Shown: positions 1 through 8,332 of the stretch, in pieces
How positions within the stretch are numbered: the stretch's first letter is position 1
Layout: each line of letters begins with the position of its first letter
From: Carnobacteriaceae bacterium zg-84
GTDB taxonomy: Bacteria > Bacillota > Bacilli > Lactobacillales > Aerococcaceae
Assembly (NCBI GenBank): GCA_013874835.1
Contig: CP059430.1
Location: 1,196,864-1,260,863, forward strand
DNA: 64,000 bases
Direction: 5' to 3'
Program-made: the position numbers and the translations under genes
Notes under the pieces: generated by a model
The model's input: only the letters and a program-made list of their open reading frames with translations
Databases searched by the model: none
What the model was told of the DNA's origin: nothing

Positions 1-365
1 TTGACACGAGTAGCATGTTCTTCTTTTGGTACATTTGCCGCTACTAAATTAAAAACAATATTTTCATAAACCGTCTTAGAGGCAATCAAATTAAATTGCT
101 GAAAAATCATACCAATGCTTGCTCTAGCACGTCTTAATTCGTTTTTATTTAGCGTTGATAAATCCACACCGTCAACTTCTATTTTCCCAGATGTTGGCTG
201 TTCTAAAAAATTGATACATCGAAGCAAAGTACTTTTTCCTGCTCCACTATATCCAATAATACCAAATATATCACCTTTTTCGATATGCAAGTTGACTTGA
301 TGTACGGCTTGTATTTCCTGTTTTTTCTGTTTAAACAGTACACTAACATCATCAATTTTTATCAT
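1..365 (-). CDS. metN: Methionine ABC transporter ATP-binding protein, 3' part outside window
   Basis: This is the N-terminal ~121 residues of an ABC ATPase; the rest lies beyond the left edge. Seen: start MIKIDDVSVLF, Walker A GYSGAGKST at about residues 38-46, and a Q-loop segment IGMIFQQFNL. Polar-amino-acid and methionine importer ATPases (MetN) have this form, including the Tyr in Walker A. The start at 365 has an AGAAAGGAG ribosome site a few bases upstream. The T-box immediately upstream carries an AUG (Met) specifier, which independently supports a methionine or methionine-precursor transporter (MetNPQ). MetN hydrolyses ATP on the cytoplasmic face of the MetP permease. The C-terminal regulatory domain cannot be checked because of truncation. 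Confidence 0.85.
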   Translation of the reverse strand, partial: MIKIDDVSVLFKQKKQEIQAVHQVNLHIEKGDIFGIIGYSGAGKSTLLRCINFLEQPTSGKIEVDGVDLSTLNKNELRRARASIGMIFQQFNLIASKTVYENIVFNLVAANVPKEEHATRV

Positions 366-388
366 ATCAATCTCCTTTCTGCACAAAA

Positions 389-416
389 AAACTCGTCCTT
401 CATGAAGGACGAGTTT
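389..416 (-). terminator. Intrinsic terminator of the metN T-box
   Basis: A perfect 24-base palindrome at 391-414 (arm ACTCGTCCTTCA) is extended by two A-T pairs and followed on the minus strand by a run of T. It competes with the antiterminator that includes the T-box core at 421-432. Confidence 0.92.
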
Positions 417-626
417 CACCCGTGGTACCACCTTTGTTTACTTATTCATCACTAAATAAGCCTCATACAGTTTAAAACTGTGACACGATAACGGGTGCTC
501 CGTTTATTCCTAATAAGTTAGAATAACCACTCTAAGACCATTTCCATTAGCGATTATATTTGCTTTCACCACGCACAAACTCTCTACAATTATCCACTAA
601 TGTTCTTCTTTTCACTGCGTTTTATG
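389..626 (-). promoter_or_regulatory. T-box riboswitch, methionine-specific, upstream of metN
   Basis: Read on the minus strand the leader contains a Stem I region with AGAGAG and GGTGAAA elements, a specifier segment GAA-ATG-GTCTTAGAG with the ATG at 539-541, the T-box core GGTGGTACCACG at 421-432, and a terminator at 389-416 just before metN. The UGGU of the core expects a tRNA with discriminator A73, which fits tRNA-Met. Uncharged tRNA-Met should favour antitermination and metN expression. Confidence 0.93.
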
Positions 627-632
627 AGAGAA

Positions 633-661
633 ATTATAATATTGACTCATCATTTTGTCAA
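633..661 (-). promoter_or_regulatory. Sigma-A promoter of the metN T-box transcript
   Basis: On the minus strand there is a perfect -35 TTGACA (656-661), a 17-base spacer and a perfect -10 TATAAT (633-638). Transcription should begin near 626, at the 5' end of the T-box. Confidence 0.9.
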
Positions 662-688
662 TATTTTTTTATTATAATCTACACAAAA

Positions 689-1738
689 TTATGGTTGAAC
701 AATTCGACGCACATATTTTAATTCTTTTTCATAGGGTGTTCCTAAAATGGACATCATTTCTAAAGAGGCATTTTCATTTGGAGCGTGTAGCATGACACCT
801 TTATCGACGTAAATACCTACATGATGTATACCTTGCTCATTTTCAAATAATAGTAAATCACCTAAAGACGCTTTATCTTTTGGTATCTCTATACCATCAA
901 GCACTTGCTTCGTTGTATCTCTGGATACTTGAATATCTAATAAACGATACAAAGTATGTACCAAACCACTACAATCAAAGCCATTACCACTTGTCCCAGC
1001 CCATGTATAGTCTATCCCAATCAATGATTTTCCAATCGTCATCATCTCTTCTAATGAAGTCATAGATCCTCTCACGATTGCATCTGATTTTTGAATGGTC
1101 GCTTTTCCATTTAAGGTTTCCACAATAAAATCCGTTGCTGTTTCATCTACTAATGGTAAATAAGAACCGATTGATAATGTTATATCACTATTCTCTAATC
1201 GTCCTTTGGTCGTTGCTTTACTCACAACAATTTGTTTTTCAGCTCTTTTAAACGTTTCTGGAATATCAGATAAATCTTGAGTAAAGACCCACCCGATATA
1301 CCCATCCACATCTTTACCATTAGGCTGTTGGAGTGCAACAACTTTTGTATAATCACCACTTGTTTCAAGTACCCTTACCGTATCGGCATACAGCAATTCT
1401 GAATCGACTAACTGGTCATGCAATAATTGAACACGCTGTTCATGATTTAACACATAAGGTTCTTTTTTCAATGCTTGCTCGTATAAAATATCTTTTACAG
1501 GATGTGATGTAGGTGCCTTAAATAAAAAAGTCGAAAAACGATTGACTACTTTTAATTGTTTCTCTGCCGTCCATTGATTAGATACTTGATTTGTATCTGT
1601 TTCTTGAACAACAGATTGTGTTTGATTCTGTTTCATCAATAAATAAATGAAAATAGAAAATATCATCAACAGTAAGACTACACCCATACCTATTAAATGT
1701 GTTTCTTTTTTCTTTACGTGTTTTTCAGTTCTTTTCAT
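689..1738 (-). CDS. NlpC/P60 family cell-wall endopeptidase, membrane-anchored
   Basis: 349 residues. A basic N-terminus is followed by one membrane segment (about 16-35), so the enzyme is probably anchored with its catalytic part outside. Residues ~110-160 look like an SH3-type wall-binding domain (DTVRVL...GYIGWVFTQDL). The C-terminal third is NlpC/P60: FDCSG with catalytic Cys256, HHVGIYV with His306, and a third polar residue His318 in LHAP. Enzymes of this type (YkfC-like) cleave D-gamma-glutamyl-diamino-acid bonds in peptidoglycan stem peptides. It stands alone between the metN promoter and the hydrolase gene; no terminator hairpin was seen between its stop and the metN promoter. Family is clear; exact bond cleaved is inference. 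Confidence 0.88.
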   Translation of the reverse strand: MKRTEKHVKKKETHLIGMGVVLLLMIFSIFIYLLMKQNQTQSVVQETDTNQVSNQWTAEKQLKVVNRFSTFLFKAPTSHPVKDILYEQALKKEPYVLNHEQRVQLLHDQLVDSELLYADTVRVLETSGDYTKVVALQQPNGKDVDGYIGWVFTQDLSDIPETFKRAEKQIVVSKATTKGRLENSDITLSIGSYLPLVDETATDFIVETLNGKATIQKSDAIVRGSMTSLEEMMTIGKSLIGIDYTWAGTSGNGFDCSGLVHTLYRLLDIQVSRDTTKQVLDGIEIPKDKASLGDLLLFENEQGIHHVGIYVDKGVMLHAPNENASLEMMSILGTPYEKELKYVRRIVQP

Positions 1739-1842
1739 TCTCTCACCATTAACATTCTAATTTTGTGACATAATACGATTTGTCTTTTTATCAATCTTAC
1801 ACTTACAACCTAGATAACGTCAATATTTTTGAATGCTAAAAA

Positions 1843-1871
1843 TGAACCGACAATGTTGAGTTGTCGGTTCA
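1843..1871 (-). terminator. Terminator after the Rrf2-oxidoreductase-hydrolase genes
   Basis: Arms TGAACCGACAA (1843-1853) and TTGTCGGTTCA (1861-1871) form a perfect 11-bp stem with a 7-base loop, followed on the minus strand by ATTTTTAGC. It lies just past the stop of the hydrolase gene at 1904. Confidence 0.85.
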
Positions 1872-1903
1872 CCATATCATATTTATGAATGTCGTCGTCT
1901 TTT

Positions 1904-2740
1904 TTATACTTCTAAAAAGGTGAACACATCTTTTGAAAATGTATCTGCATTTTGAAAAATAGAACCATGTCCTGCATTAGAATAAATAATCAGTTGACTA
2001 CCCGAAATTTTTTCGTGCATATCATAAGAATTTTCGGTTGGCACTTGCATATCATTGTCGCCATTGACAATGAGCGTTGGTTGCGTAATAAAACGTAAAT
2101 CATCACTTTGTGATTTCCCCCAACGTTTGATTGCTTTTAATTGTGTTAAGAAAGCAGACACTTTCATCGCTTTATCTGCATAGCTATCTTGTCTTATGTT
2201 CATGCGATTTAACACTTTTTCTGCCTCAAGTTTTCCTTGTTCATCATGATTATAGAAAATATAGCGTTTTGGATCGACACGCTCCAAACTCGCTTTTAAC
2301 ATATAGCGAAAAGTCTTACCAGTCACCTTATCTACTTCTTTACCTCCACGAGAAGCTGTTCCAGCTAAAATTAACTGATTGACCAATTCGTTGTTTAATC
2401 GAACGATTTCTTGTGCAATCATACCACCCATAGATAAACCCAGAAGATTGATTTTTTCATACCCAAGTTCTTGAATAATGGTAATAGCCTGCTCTGCCAT
2501 TCCTGGAATAGTACCGGCTACTTTCCCCTCACTTGCACCAACACCAGGTAAGTCTAAAACAATGATATGTTGTTTTTCTGAAAGTAAATCAAGTAATTTT
2601 GGATCCCAATTATCCAAAGTAGCTGCTAAATGAATAAGCATTACCAAAGGTAGTGCTGACTTCCCTTTCCCAAGTTCTCTATACGCAATTCGGTTACCCG
2701 AAACCATAATATACTCATTTTTTGTTGTAATATACGACAT
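1904..2740 (-). CDS. Alpha/beta hydrolase
   Basis: 278 residues, the normal size for a single-domain alpha/beta hydrolase, with no signal peptide, so cytoplasmic. The nucleophile elbow GLSMGG places Ser103; the acid is Asp228 or Asp230 in LIVNGDNDMQVP, and the base is His258 in NAGHGS. An oxyanion-type HLAATLDNW segment lies near residue 37. Substrate is not readable from the sequence; similar proteins are annotated as esterases, haloperoxidase-like enzymes or lipases. It starts 25 bases after the oxidoreductase stop and is probably cotranscribed with it, under the Rrf2 regulator encoded upstream, which would suggest a role in handling reactive electrophiles or lipid products. That role is inference. 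Confidence 0.85.
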   Translation of the reverse strand: MSYITTKNEYIMVSGNRIAYRELGKGKSALPLVMLIHLAATLDNWDPKLLDLLSEKQHIIVLDLPGVGASEGKVAGTIPGMAEQAITIIQELGYEKINLLGLSMGGMIAQEIVRLNNELVNQLILAGTASRGGKEVDKVTGKTFRYMLKASLERVDPKRYIFYNHDEQGKLEAEKVLNRMNIRQDSYADKAMKVSAFLTQLKAIKRWGKSQSDDLRFITQPTLIVNGDNDMQVPTENSYDMHEKISGSQLIIYSNAGHGSIFQNADTFSKDVFTFLEV

Positions 2741-2765
2741 ATTTTCTCCTTTATACTAAATCACT

Positions 2766-3764
2766 CTAAAATGTTAATACTGTCTTACCTTTAGAACGTC
2801 CATTCGCTACTTTATCTAAAGCTTCATTCACTTGTTCAAATGGATAAACTGTATCAATAGACGGTTTAATCATACGTTCACTAAAAATATCAGCAACTTC
2901 TTGTAATTGTTCTCCATTACTTTCTACAAAAATAAAATGATAGTGTACACCATATTGACTTGCCATTTTATCAAATTTGCGGCCTGCCAATCCAAATAAA
3001 AATTGTTTCCACTTTGGTAAATGCATTCGTTTGGCAAAATCACCATTTGGCATGGCACGTAAAGAAACGAGATGTCCACCTTTTTTCATAATAGACATTT
3101 GTTTCTCTGTTTCTTCTCCACCAAGGGTATCTAAAACATAATCAACTTCCTTTAATAAATTTGTATAATCTTCTTTTTTGTAGTCAATAAAACGGTCAGC
3201 ACCTAAAGCTAACACACGGTCTTCATTGACACCATCTCCATTCGTAATAACGGTTAGACCTTTAGCTTTTGCAATAGGAATTGCCATGCCTCCAACGCCG
3301 CCTGTGCCTCCAGAGATGAAAATAGTTTTTCCCGCTTTTGCATCCATCAATGCCAAAGACTGCATAATAGTTAATGCTGTAAGAGGAATAGCCGCTGCCT
3401 CAATATCTGTTAAATATTCAGGGACTTTGGCTAATGCTGATGCATCAACAGCAACAAATTCTGCAAAGGCTCCAATGCTATTTAATGGTAAACGAGCAAA
3501 AACACGATCTCCTACATGAAATGTTTTGACATTTGATCCTATTTTTTCAACAAAACCGACTACTTCATTACCTGCCGTTTGTGGTAATTTATATGGAACA
3601 ATCATCTTTACTTCACCACGAGAAATCATATTGTCAACAGGATTTACACCAGCTGAAACGACTTTCACTAACACTTGATGCGGTTTAATTTCAGGTATAT
3701 CCATTTCTGTTAAAGTTAAGGTAATATTTTCTTTATGATAAGTTGTATGTTGTGCTACTTTCAT
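2766..3764 (-). CDS. NADP-dependent zinc-independent alcohol dehydrogenase/quinone reductase family oxidoreductase
   Basis: 332 residues of the medium-chain dehydrogenase/reductase superfamily. The N-terminal GroES-like half contains AGVNPVDNMISRGE, and the Rossmann half has ISGGTGGVGGMAIPIAKAKG near residues 150-170. The Cys/His zinc ligands of true alcohol dehydrogenases are not evident, which points to the quinone oxidoreductase or enoyl-reductase subgroup. It lies downstream of an Rrf2 repressor gene and its 5' region carries a near-palindrome (3791-3809) matching the repressor's own operator, so it is the likely regulated target. Substrate unknown; quinones or reactive aldehydes are reasonable candidates. 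Confidence 0.87.
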   Translation of the reverse strand: MKVAQHTTYHKENITLTLTEMDIPEIKPHQVLVKVVSAGVNPVDNMISRGEVKMIVPYKLPQTAGNEVVGFVEKIGSNVKTFHVGDRVFARLPLNSIGAFAEFVAVDASALAKVPEYLTDIEAAAIPLTALTIMQSLALMDAKAGKTIFISGGTGGVGGMAIPIAKAKGLTVITNGDGVNEDRVLALGADRFIDYKKEDYTNLLKEVDYVLDTLGGEETEKQMSIMKKGGHLVSLRAMPNGDFAKRMHLPKWKQFLFGLAGRKFDKMASQYGVHYHFIFVESNGEQLQEVADIFSERMIKPSIDTVYPFEQVNEALDKVANGRSKGKTVLTF

Positions 3765-3790
3765 TTTGTATTCTCTCTTTCTTTTTGTGT

Positions 3791-3809
3791 ACTTGTATCT
3801 GATTCAAGT
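3791..3809. promoter_or_regulatory. Probable Rrf2 operator upstream of the oxidoreductase
   Basis: The 19-base sequence ACTTGTATCTGATTCAAGT is a palindrome with one mismatched pair and shares 14 of 15 core bases with the operator in front of the Rrf2 gene at 4297-4311. Position between the two genes fits repression of the oxidoreductase transcript. Confidence 0.75.
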
Positions 3810-3830
3810 CTATCTTTATGTTTAATAAAA

Positions 3831-3852
3831 TCTGACTATTATATTAGTCAGA
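3831..3852 (-). terminator. Weak hairpin at the end of the Rrf2 gene
   Basis: Arms TCTGACTA and TAGTCAGA with a 6-base loop overlap the Rrf2 stop codon and are followed on the minus strand by TTTTATTAA. The stem is short and AT-rich, so it may be only a partial terminator between the regulator and the oxidoreductase. Confidence 0.45.
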
Positions 3853-4279
3853 TACGATTTTGTCCTACTTCTTGATAAAGATTATGAATGACATCATCTA
3901 ATGTTTGTTTTGATAGCTGGTTTTCTAATAGACGTTCAGCATCTGAAAAAATAGGAAACATAGCTTTTTCAATATGTTTTCCAACAATACATTCCCTATT
4001 GGCATGTTGGTGAATTTGAAAAAGACTAATAGTGTTAACTTCTTGTGTTGCATAATAAATTTCTAATAAAGAAATTTCTTTGGCAGTCTTACTAAGTTCA
4101 TAGCCTGATTTTCCTTGTCGAGATGTTAAAAGACCTGCATTTTTCAATAGTGCAATCACCTTACGAATATAACTTGCATTTGTTCCCACACTTATTGCCA
4201 ATGACTGAGAACTTAATACTTCCTTACTTTCGCTAATCATCGTCAAAATATGAAGAGCAACAGAAAATTTTGTATCCAT
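3848..4279 (-). CDS. Rrf2 family transcriptional regulator
   Basis: 143 residues from the ATG at 4279, chosen because it follows GAAAGGAGCCGTT; an upstream in-frame start at 4420 would add 47 AT-rich-coded residues and run through the promoter. The N-terminus MDTKFSVALHILTMI and the winged-helix segment SQSLAISVGTNASYIRKVIALLKNAGLL are typical of Rrf2. Only one cysteine is present (Cys97, in NRECIVGKH), so the three-Cys iron-sulfur ligand set of IscR/NsrR is missing; thiol-sensing Rrf2 proteins such as S. aureus HypR are the closer analogy. A perfect palindrome over its own transcription start implies autorepression. Likely controls the downstream oxidoreductase and hydrolase. Confidence 0.88.
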   Translation of the reverse strand: MDTKFSVALHILTMISESKEVLSSQSLAISVGTNASYIRKVIALLKNAGLLTSRQGKSGYELSKTAKEISLLEIYYATQEVNTISLFQIHQHANRECIVGKHIEKAMFPIFSDAERLLENQLSKQTLDDVIHNLYQEVGQNRI

Positions 4280-4296
4280 AACGGCTCCTTTCGTAG

Positions 4297-4345
4297 TTGT
4301 ATCTGATACAAGAACAACTTTAACATAAAAATATTTTTTTGACAA
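4297..4345 (-). promoter_or_regulatory. Promoter and operator of the Rrf2 gene
   Basis: On the minus strand: -35 TTGTCA (4340-4345), 17-base spacer, -10 TAAAGT (4317-4322) preceded by TG. Directly downstream, at the expected transcription start, lies the perfect palindrome TTGTATC-T-GATACAA (4297-4311). The arrangement is that of an autorepressor operator. Confidence 0.8.
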
Positions 4346-4445
4346 GCTTTTTTGATAACAAAAATAAAATAAAAATGACTTTTTATAAATATCTATCATC
4401 TTTCTAAGAAAATAAGACAATATATCCCGTCTTTATTTTAAATAG

Positions 4446-4476
4446 TTGCGATAAACAAAATATGTGCTAATATAAT
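4446..4476 (+). promoter_or_regulatory. Probable pepQ promoter
   Basis: TTGCGA at 4446-4451 is followed by TAATATAAT at 4468-4476, allowing a -10 of TAATAT (16-base spacing) or TATAAT (19-base spacing). An AAAGGA ribosome site lies at 4495-4500. The exact -10 is uncertain. Confidence 0.5.
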
Positions 4477-4509
4477 TTATAACAAATGAACTAGAAAGGA
4501 CAAAACATA

Positions 4510-5616
4510 ATGTCTACTTTACACACATTACAACAAACTTTAGCACATCAACAAGTTGATTTATGCTTTATACAAAATCCAAGTACTATTGGTTATTTAA
4601 CAGGATTTCATAGCGAACCACACGAACGAGTGTTTATGCTTATCCTTGTACCAAATGATAAACCATTACTAGTCTTACCTGCTTTAGATTATGAATTAGC
4701 TAAAGAAAGTACAACAGGATTACAATTTTTACCCCACTTTGACAGTGAAAATGTTTGGGAAAAATTGGCACAAACATTACGCCCATATATTTCTCAAGCA
4801 AAAAAAGTATCTATTGAGAAAAACTTTGTCACAATGCAAACATTAGAACATTTAACACGTATCTTACCAACCATTCAATTTACGCACGATGTTTCAAGTA
4901 CGATTGAACAATTAAAACTAATCAAAACACCAGAAGAAATCACTTTATTAAAAGAAGCAGGAAAAACAGCCGACTTAGCTACTAAAATTGCCGCTCAAAC
5001 ATTACAAGAAGGCATTACAGAAAGTGCTGTTATTGCAGAAATTGAATACCAACTAAAAAAACAAAACGTATCCAAAATGAGTTTCGACACAATGGTACTT
5101 TCTCAAGCAAACGCAGCAAATCCACATGGTAACCCAGGCTTAAATAAAATTCATTTTAATGAATTTGTACTCGTTGACTTAGGTACAATGCACCAAGGGT
5201 ACGCTAGCGACATGACACGTACACTATTCTTTGGTGATAACCTATCCAGTGAACAAGAAAAAATTTATAACATTGTTCTTGAAGCACATCACACAGCAAG
5301 AGATATGGCAAAAATTGGTATGACTGCTAGCGAATTAGATGCTATTGCCAGAAATATTATTACAAAATACGGATATGGCGATTATTTCACACATCGCCTA
5401 GGCCATGGTATTGGACAAACCGTTCATGAATTTCCGTCTATTGCCTCTGGCAATGATTTTGTACTTCAAGAAAATATGTGCTTCTCTATTGAACCAGGTA
5501 TTTATATTCCTGGAAAAATCGGTGTTCGTATTGAAGACTGCTTCTACCTAACACCAACAGGTGCACAATCCTTTACTTTTAGCCCGTACTCTCTAAATTG
5601 GAAAGATTATATTTAA
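4510..5616 (+). CDS. pepQ: Xaa-Pro dipeptidase (M24 family)
   Basis: 368 residues, the usual length of PepQ in lactic acid bacteria. The N-terminal creatinase-like domain (1-130) precedes the pita-bread M24 catalytic domain. Metal ligands are visible in order: Asp in VLVDLGTM, Asp in YASDMTRT, His in HRLGHGIGQTVHEFPS, Glu in FSIEPGIYIP and Glu in VRIEDCF. PepQ removes the N-terminal residue from Xaa-Pro dipeptides in the cytoplasm, completing casein or host peptide breakdown. The gene is monocistronic with its own promoter and terminator and is divergent from the Rrf2 gene. An aminopeptidase P specificity cannot be fully excluded, but the length favours PepQ. Confidence 0.9.
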   Translation: MSTLHTLQQTLAHQQVDLCFIQNPSTIGYLTGFHSEPHERVFMLILVPNDKPLLVLPALDYELAKESTTGLQFLPHFDSENVWEKLAQTLRPYISQAKKVSIEKNFVTMQTLEHLTRILPTIQFTHDVSSTIEQLKLIKTPEEITLLKEAGKTADLATKIAAQTLQEGITESAVIAEIEYQLKKQNVSKMSFDTMVLSQANAANPHGNPGLNKIHFNEFVLVDLGTMHQGYASDMTRTLFFGDNLSSEQEKIYNIVLEAHHTARDMAKIGMTASELDAIARNIITKYGYGDYFTHRLGHGIGQTVHEFPSIASGNDFVLQENMCFSIEPGIYIPGKIGVRIEDCFYLTPTGAQSFTFSPYSLNWKDYI

Positions 5617-5618
5617 TG

Positions 5619-5665
5619 AAAACAGAGATAATCGACATGCTTACCAGTTCGATTATCTCTGTTTT
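5619..5665. terminator. Bidirectional terminator between pepQ and the ABC exporter
   Basis: Seventeen-base arms AAAACAGAGATAATCGA (5619-5635) and TCGATTATCTCTGTTTT (5649-5665) form a perfect stem. The A and T tails at each end allow it to end transcripts from both converging genes. Confidence 0.88.
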
Positions 5666-5759
5666 ATCATTCTAAATATTTTTAACATTAAATGAAGAAA
5701 GTTTTTTGAAATAAATTCGGCTCTTTTTATTTTAGGTCAATTCGTATTTTTCAATACTT

Positions 5760-7442
5760 TTATATCATTTGTTCAGACACAAAACGTGCGTATGTTTCAT
5801 GTGTTTGTAAAAGTTCTTCATGTCTACCTTGTCCAGTAACACAATTATTTTCTAAGAAATAAATTTGGTCGGCATCTACAACTGTTGATAATCTATGAGC
5901 TATGACAACAATCGTACGATACTCTTTTAATTTCTTTAAACTTTGATTGATTTTATACTCTGCATCAGCATCTAAATTTGCTGTTGCTTCATCAAACAGA
6001 ATATAAGGAGAATCTTTCAAATAAGCTCTTGCTATTTGCAATCTTTGCTTTTGTCCTCCAGAAAGTAATTTGCCATTTTCTCCAACTTGACTATTCAACC
6101 CTTCGGATAATTGTTTTATTTCATCTGTAAGAGATACCATGGACAATGCTTCGTCTAAGTCTTTGTCTGTCACTAGTTTGTCTATCCCAAAGCAAAGATT
6201 TTCACGAATGGTACCAGAAAGAACAGCATTGGATTGTGCCACTAAAGCAAATAATTGTCGCCAATTTCGTAAATCATATTGATAAATATCTTTTTCACCG
6301 ATTTCAATACTTCCTCCTGTAATATCATAAAATCTTAAAAGGAGATTGATAATAGTTGATTTACCAGCACCAGACGGACCAACAATCGCAATTTTTTGAT
6401 AAGGTTTAATGATTAGATTCACTTTATCTAATACAGGCTTATCAGAAGAATAACTAAACGATACATCTTTAAATTGAATGGTTTCAACATTCATAGAAAT
6501 TTCTGTTCCTTCATACTCCTCACTAGGTATTTCTAATAAATTCATTATTTCTGTTGTAGCACCCTTTTGTTTCGCAAATTCTGCAGAAACAGACGATAAT
6601 GTACCTATTGGATTTAAAAGTTGCAACAAATAAATAATAAAGGAAACTAATGTACCAACACTTAAATCTCCTAACGCTACTCTCTGACCACCATATAAAA
6701 ATACAATAGCTATAACACCAAAAATAAAAAGTAGTGCAAATGGTGATTCAAACGATAGTACTAAATCTGTTTTTAAAGCGTGTTTTCGGATAGAATCTAC
6801 TCTTTTTTCTTGTTTAGTTGCGATACTTTTCTCTGCAACATTTGCTTTAATCATTTCTATCTCCTGAAAAGATTCAGCAATATTCCCACTTAGTAAACTT
6901 GTTTCTTCTTGAAGTGATTTATTTGCTTTTTCACTAATATTAGAAATTGGTATAATCAACAACGCCATAATAGGTAATGTAATAATCAAAACGAGAGAAA
7001 GTTTCCAATCCAAATACAATAATACACTCACTGTTCCAATTAGAATGATAATACTTGCCACTAATTGTGGTATACTTTTTATCAAAAAATCTCTAATAAC
7101 AAGTGTATCATTCACAATTCTAGAAGCTAACTCTCCACTTTTTCGATAATGAAAAAAACTCATTTTCTTACTATAAAATTGACTGATTAAATGCTTTCTA
7201 AGTGAAGCAACTTGATTCTCACCTGCCACAGCAAATACGTAATTACCAAATGACAAAATTAATGCTTGAAGTAGTAACATACCTATGAGAATACCTAAAC
7301 TATTTATATCCAAAGAAGTATCTGAATCAACCACTTTTCTTAAAAAAAGAGGAATGATTAAATTTGTTAAAGATGATGCAATAACCAAAATAACTCCGAG
7401 AGACATTTTATGTGTCCACACCCACAATTTATTTTTTTTCAT
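5760..7442 (-). CDS. ABC exporter half-transporter (membrane and ATPase domains fused)
   Basis: 560 residues. The N-terminal part has about six membrane segments (near 15-38, 48-72, 122-150, 150-168, 232-252, 258-280) of the type I exporter fold. The C-terminal nucleotide-binding domain has Walker A GPSGAGKS (355-362), signature LSGGQKQR (460-467), Walker B ILFDE (481-485) and the H-loop His516. This is the layout of homodimeric BmrA/LmrA-type multidrug or peptide exporters. It has a good AAAGGAG ribosome site and stands alone; no peptide, immunity or partner transporter gene lies next to it, so the substrate is unknown. About 250 bases of very AT-rich, apparently non-coding DNA separate it from thiN. 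Confidence 0.9.
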   Translation of the reverse strand: MKKNKLWVWTHKMSLGVILVIASSLTNLIIPLFLRKVVDSDTSLDINSLGILIGMLLLQALILSFGNYVFAVAGENQVASLRKHLISQFYSKKMSFFHYRKSGELASRIVNDTLVIRDFLIKSIPQLVASIIILIGTVSVLLYLDWKLSLVLIITLPIMALLIIPISNISEKANKSLQEETSLLSGNIAESFQEIEMIKANVAEKSIATKQEKRVDSIRKHALKTDLVLSFESPFALLFIFGVIAIVFLYGGQRVALGDLSVGTLVSFIIYLLQLLNPIGTLSSVSAEFAKQKGATTEIMNLLEIPSEEYEGTEISMNVETIQFKDVSFSYSSDKPVLDKVNLIIKPYQKIAIVGPSGAGKSTIINLLLRFYDITGGSIEIGEKDIYQYDLRNWRQLFALVAQSNAVLSGTIRENLCFGIDKLVTDKDLDEALSMVSLTDEIKQLSEGLNSQVGENGKLLSGGQKQRLQIARAYLKDSPYILFDEATANLDADAEYKINQSLKKLKEYRTIVVIAHRLSTVVDADQIYFLENNCVTGQGRHEELLQTHETYARFVSEQMI

Positions 7443-7692
7443 ATAGTAACTCCTTTCAATATCTTACAATTAATAGGTCCTATTAAAAAAACAAGTAATA
7501 AAGTATACAAACAGAAGCTAAATTCTCCTAATAAATTTTATCAATAGATACAACAAATACCGACTGATAATTCATATAAAACTGAAATTTTTTAATTGCT
7601 TGTTCCTTCTCCTCAAATAATTGAAATAAAAATCCTTTTAAACAATATTATATATATTGGCAAATATTTAAAATTCTCCATCAATATAGAGC

Positions 7693-8331
7693 TTATTTAT
7701 CAGCTGTTTGCATCACACACATTAAACCTTTTTCAAAAGAAAACGTCATCGTGTCTGTTAAAAACTCATTGCTGATTAAAGAAACAGGATACTCATAATT
7801 GGCTTTGTTCAAAGGATATTTCGCATTAATTAAACTCAATGCTTTTAAGGGGGTCATACCAATAAAGGACAAATATTTTTTCGTTTTGTCGTGTGTTAAC
7901 GTATACTCTCCCGGTTCATAAAAACGTATCGTATTGCCCTTTTCAATCAAACGAAATTTTGTCAACCACTTTTGAAAACGTGATTGGTACACAAACCACA
8001 GATTACAAATCAAGTGGTCAATACGTCCACCACTTAAAGAACCCAAAATGATAATTTCTTCAATATCATCGTCATTTTCTTGGCTTAACACATGCATAAG
8101 AGCATACTGCAAATCAGTATCATCCTTTTCACAAGGCAACACAATACTCTCTTTACTATCCGGTTTCTCAACCGAATCAAAATCTCCAATAGCCCAGTCC
8201 AGCACATACCCAGCATCTACTAAGCGTTTGGCACCAGCATCAACACCAATTAACATATCATACGAGATTGTTTTTAAATATGCTAAATCAGGGTCTGGTG
8301 CTCCAGCACAAAAAACAATTTTTTTACCCAT
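7693..8331 (-). CDS. thiN: Thiamine pyrophosphokinase
   Basis: 212 residues. It transfers pyrophosphate from ATP to thiamine, making thiamine diphosphate. Recognised by the opening VFCAGAPDPDLAYL, IGVDAGAKRLVDAG, AIGDFDSVEKPD, and the substrate loop KDDTDLQYALMHV, followed by LGSLSGGRIDH; these acidic and GD segments bind magnesium and ATP. Its start codon follows the rpe stop by one base (TAATATG), so the two are translationally coupled. The rsgA-rpe-thiN order is standard in Firmicutes. No clear terminator was seen after it. Confidence 0.93.
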   Translation of the reverse strand: MGKKIVFCAGAPDPDLAYLKTISYDMLIGVDAGAKRLVDAGYVLDWAIGDFDSVEKPDSKESIVLPCEKDDTDLQYALMHVLSQENDDDIEEIIILGSLSGGRIDHLICNLWFVYQSRFQKWLTKFRLIEKGNTIRFYEPGEYTLTHDKTKKYLSFIGMTPLKALSLINAKYPLNKANYEYPVSLISNEFLTDTMTFSFEKGLMCVMQTADK

Positions 8332-8332
8332 A

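Noticed and set aside
4280-4420. 47-residue N-terminal extension of the Rrf2 regulator
   Set aside because: It would read through the promoter and operator; the internal ATG has a strong ribosome site and matches Rrf2 N-termini.
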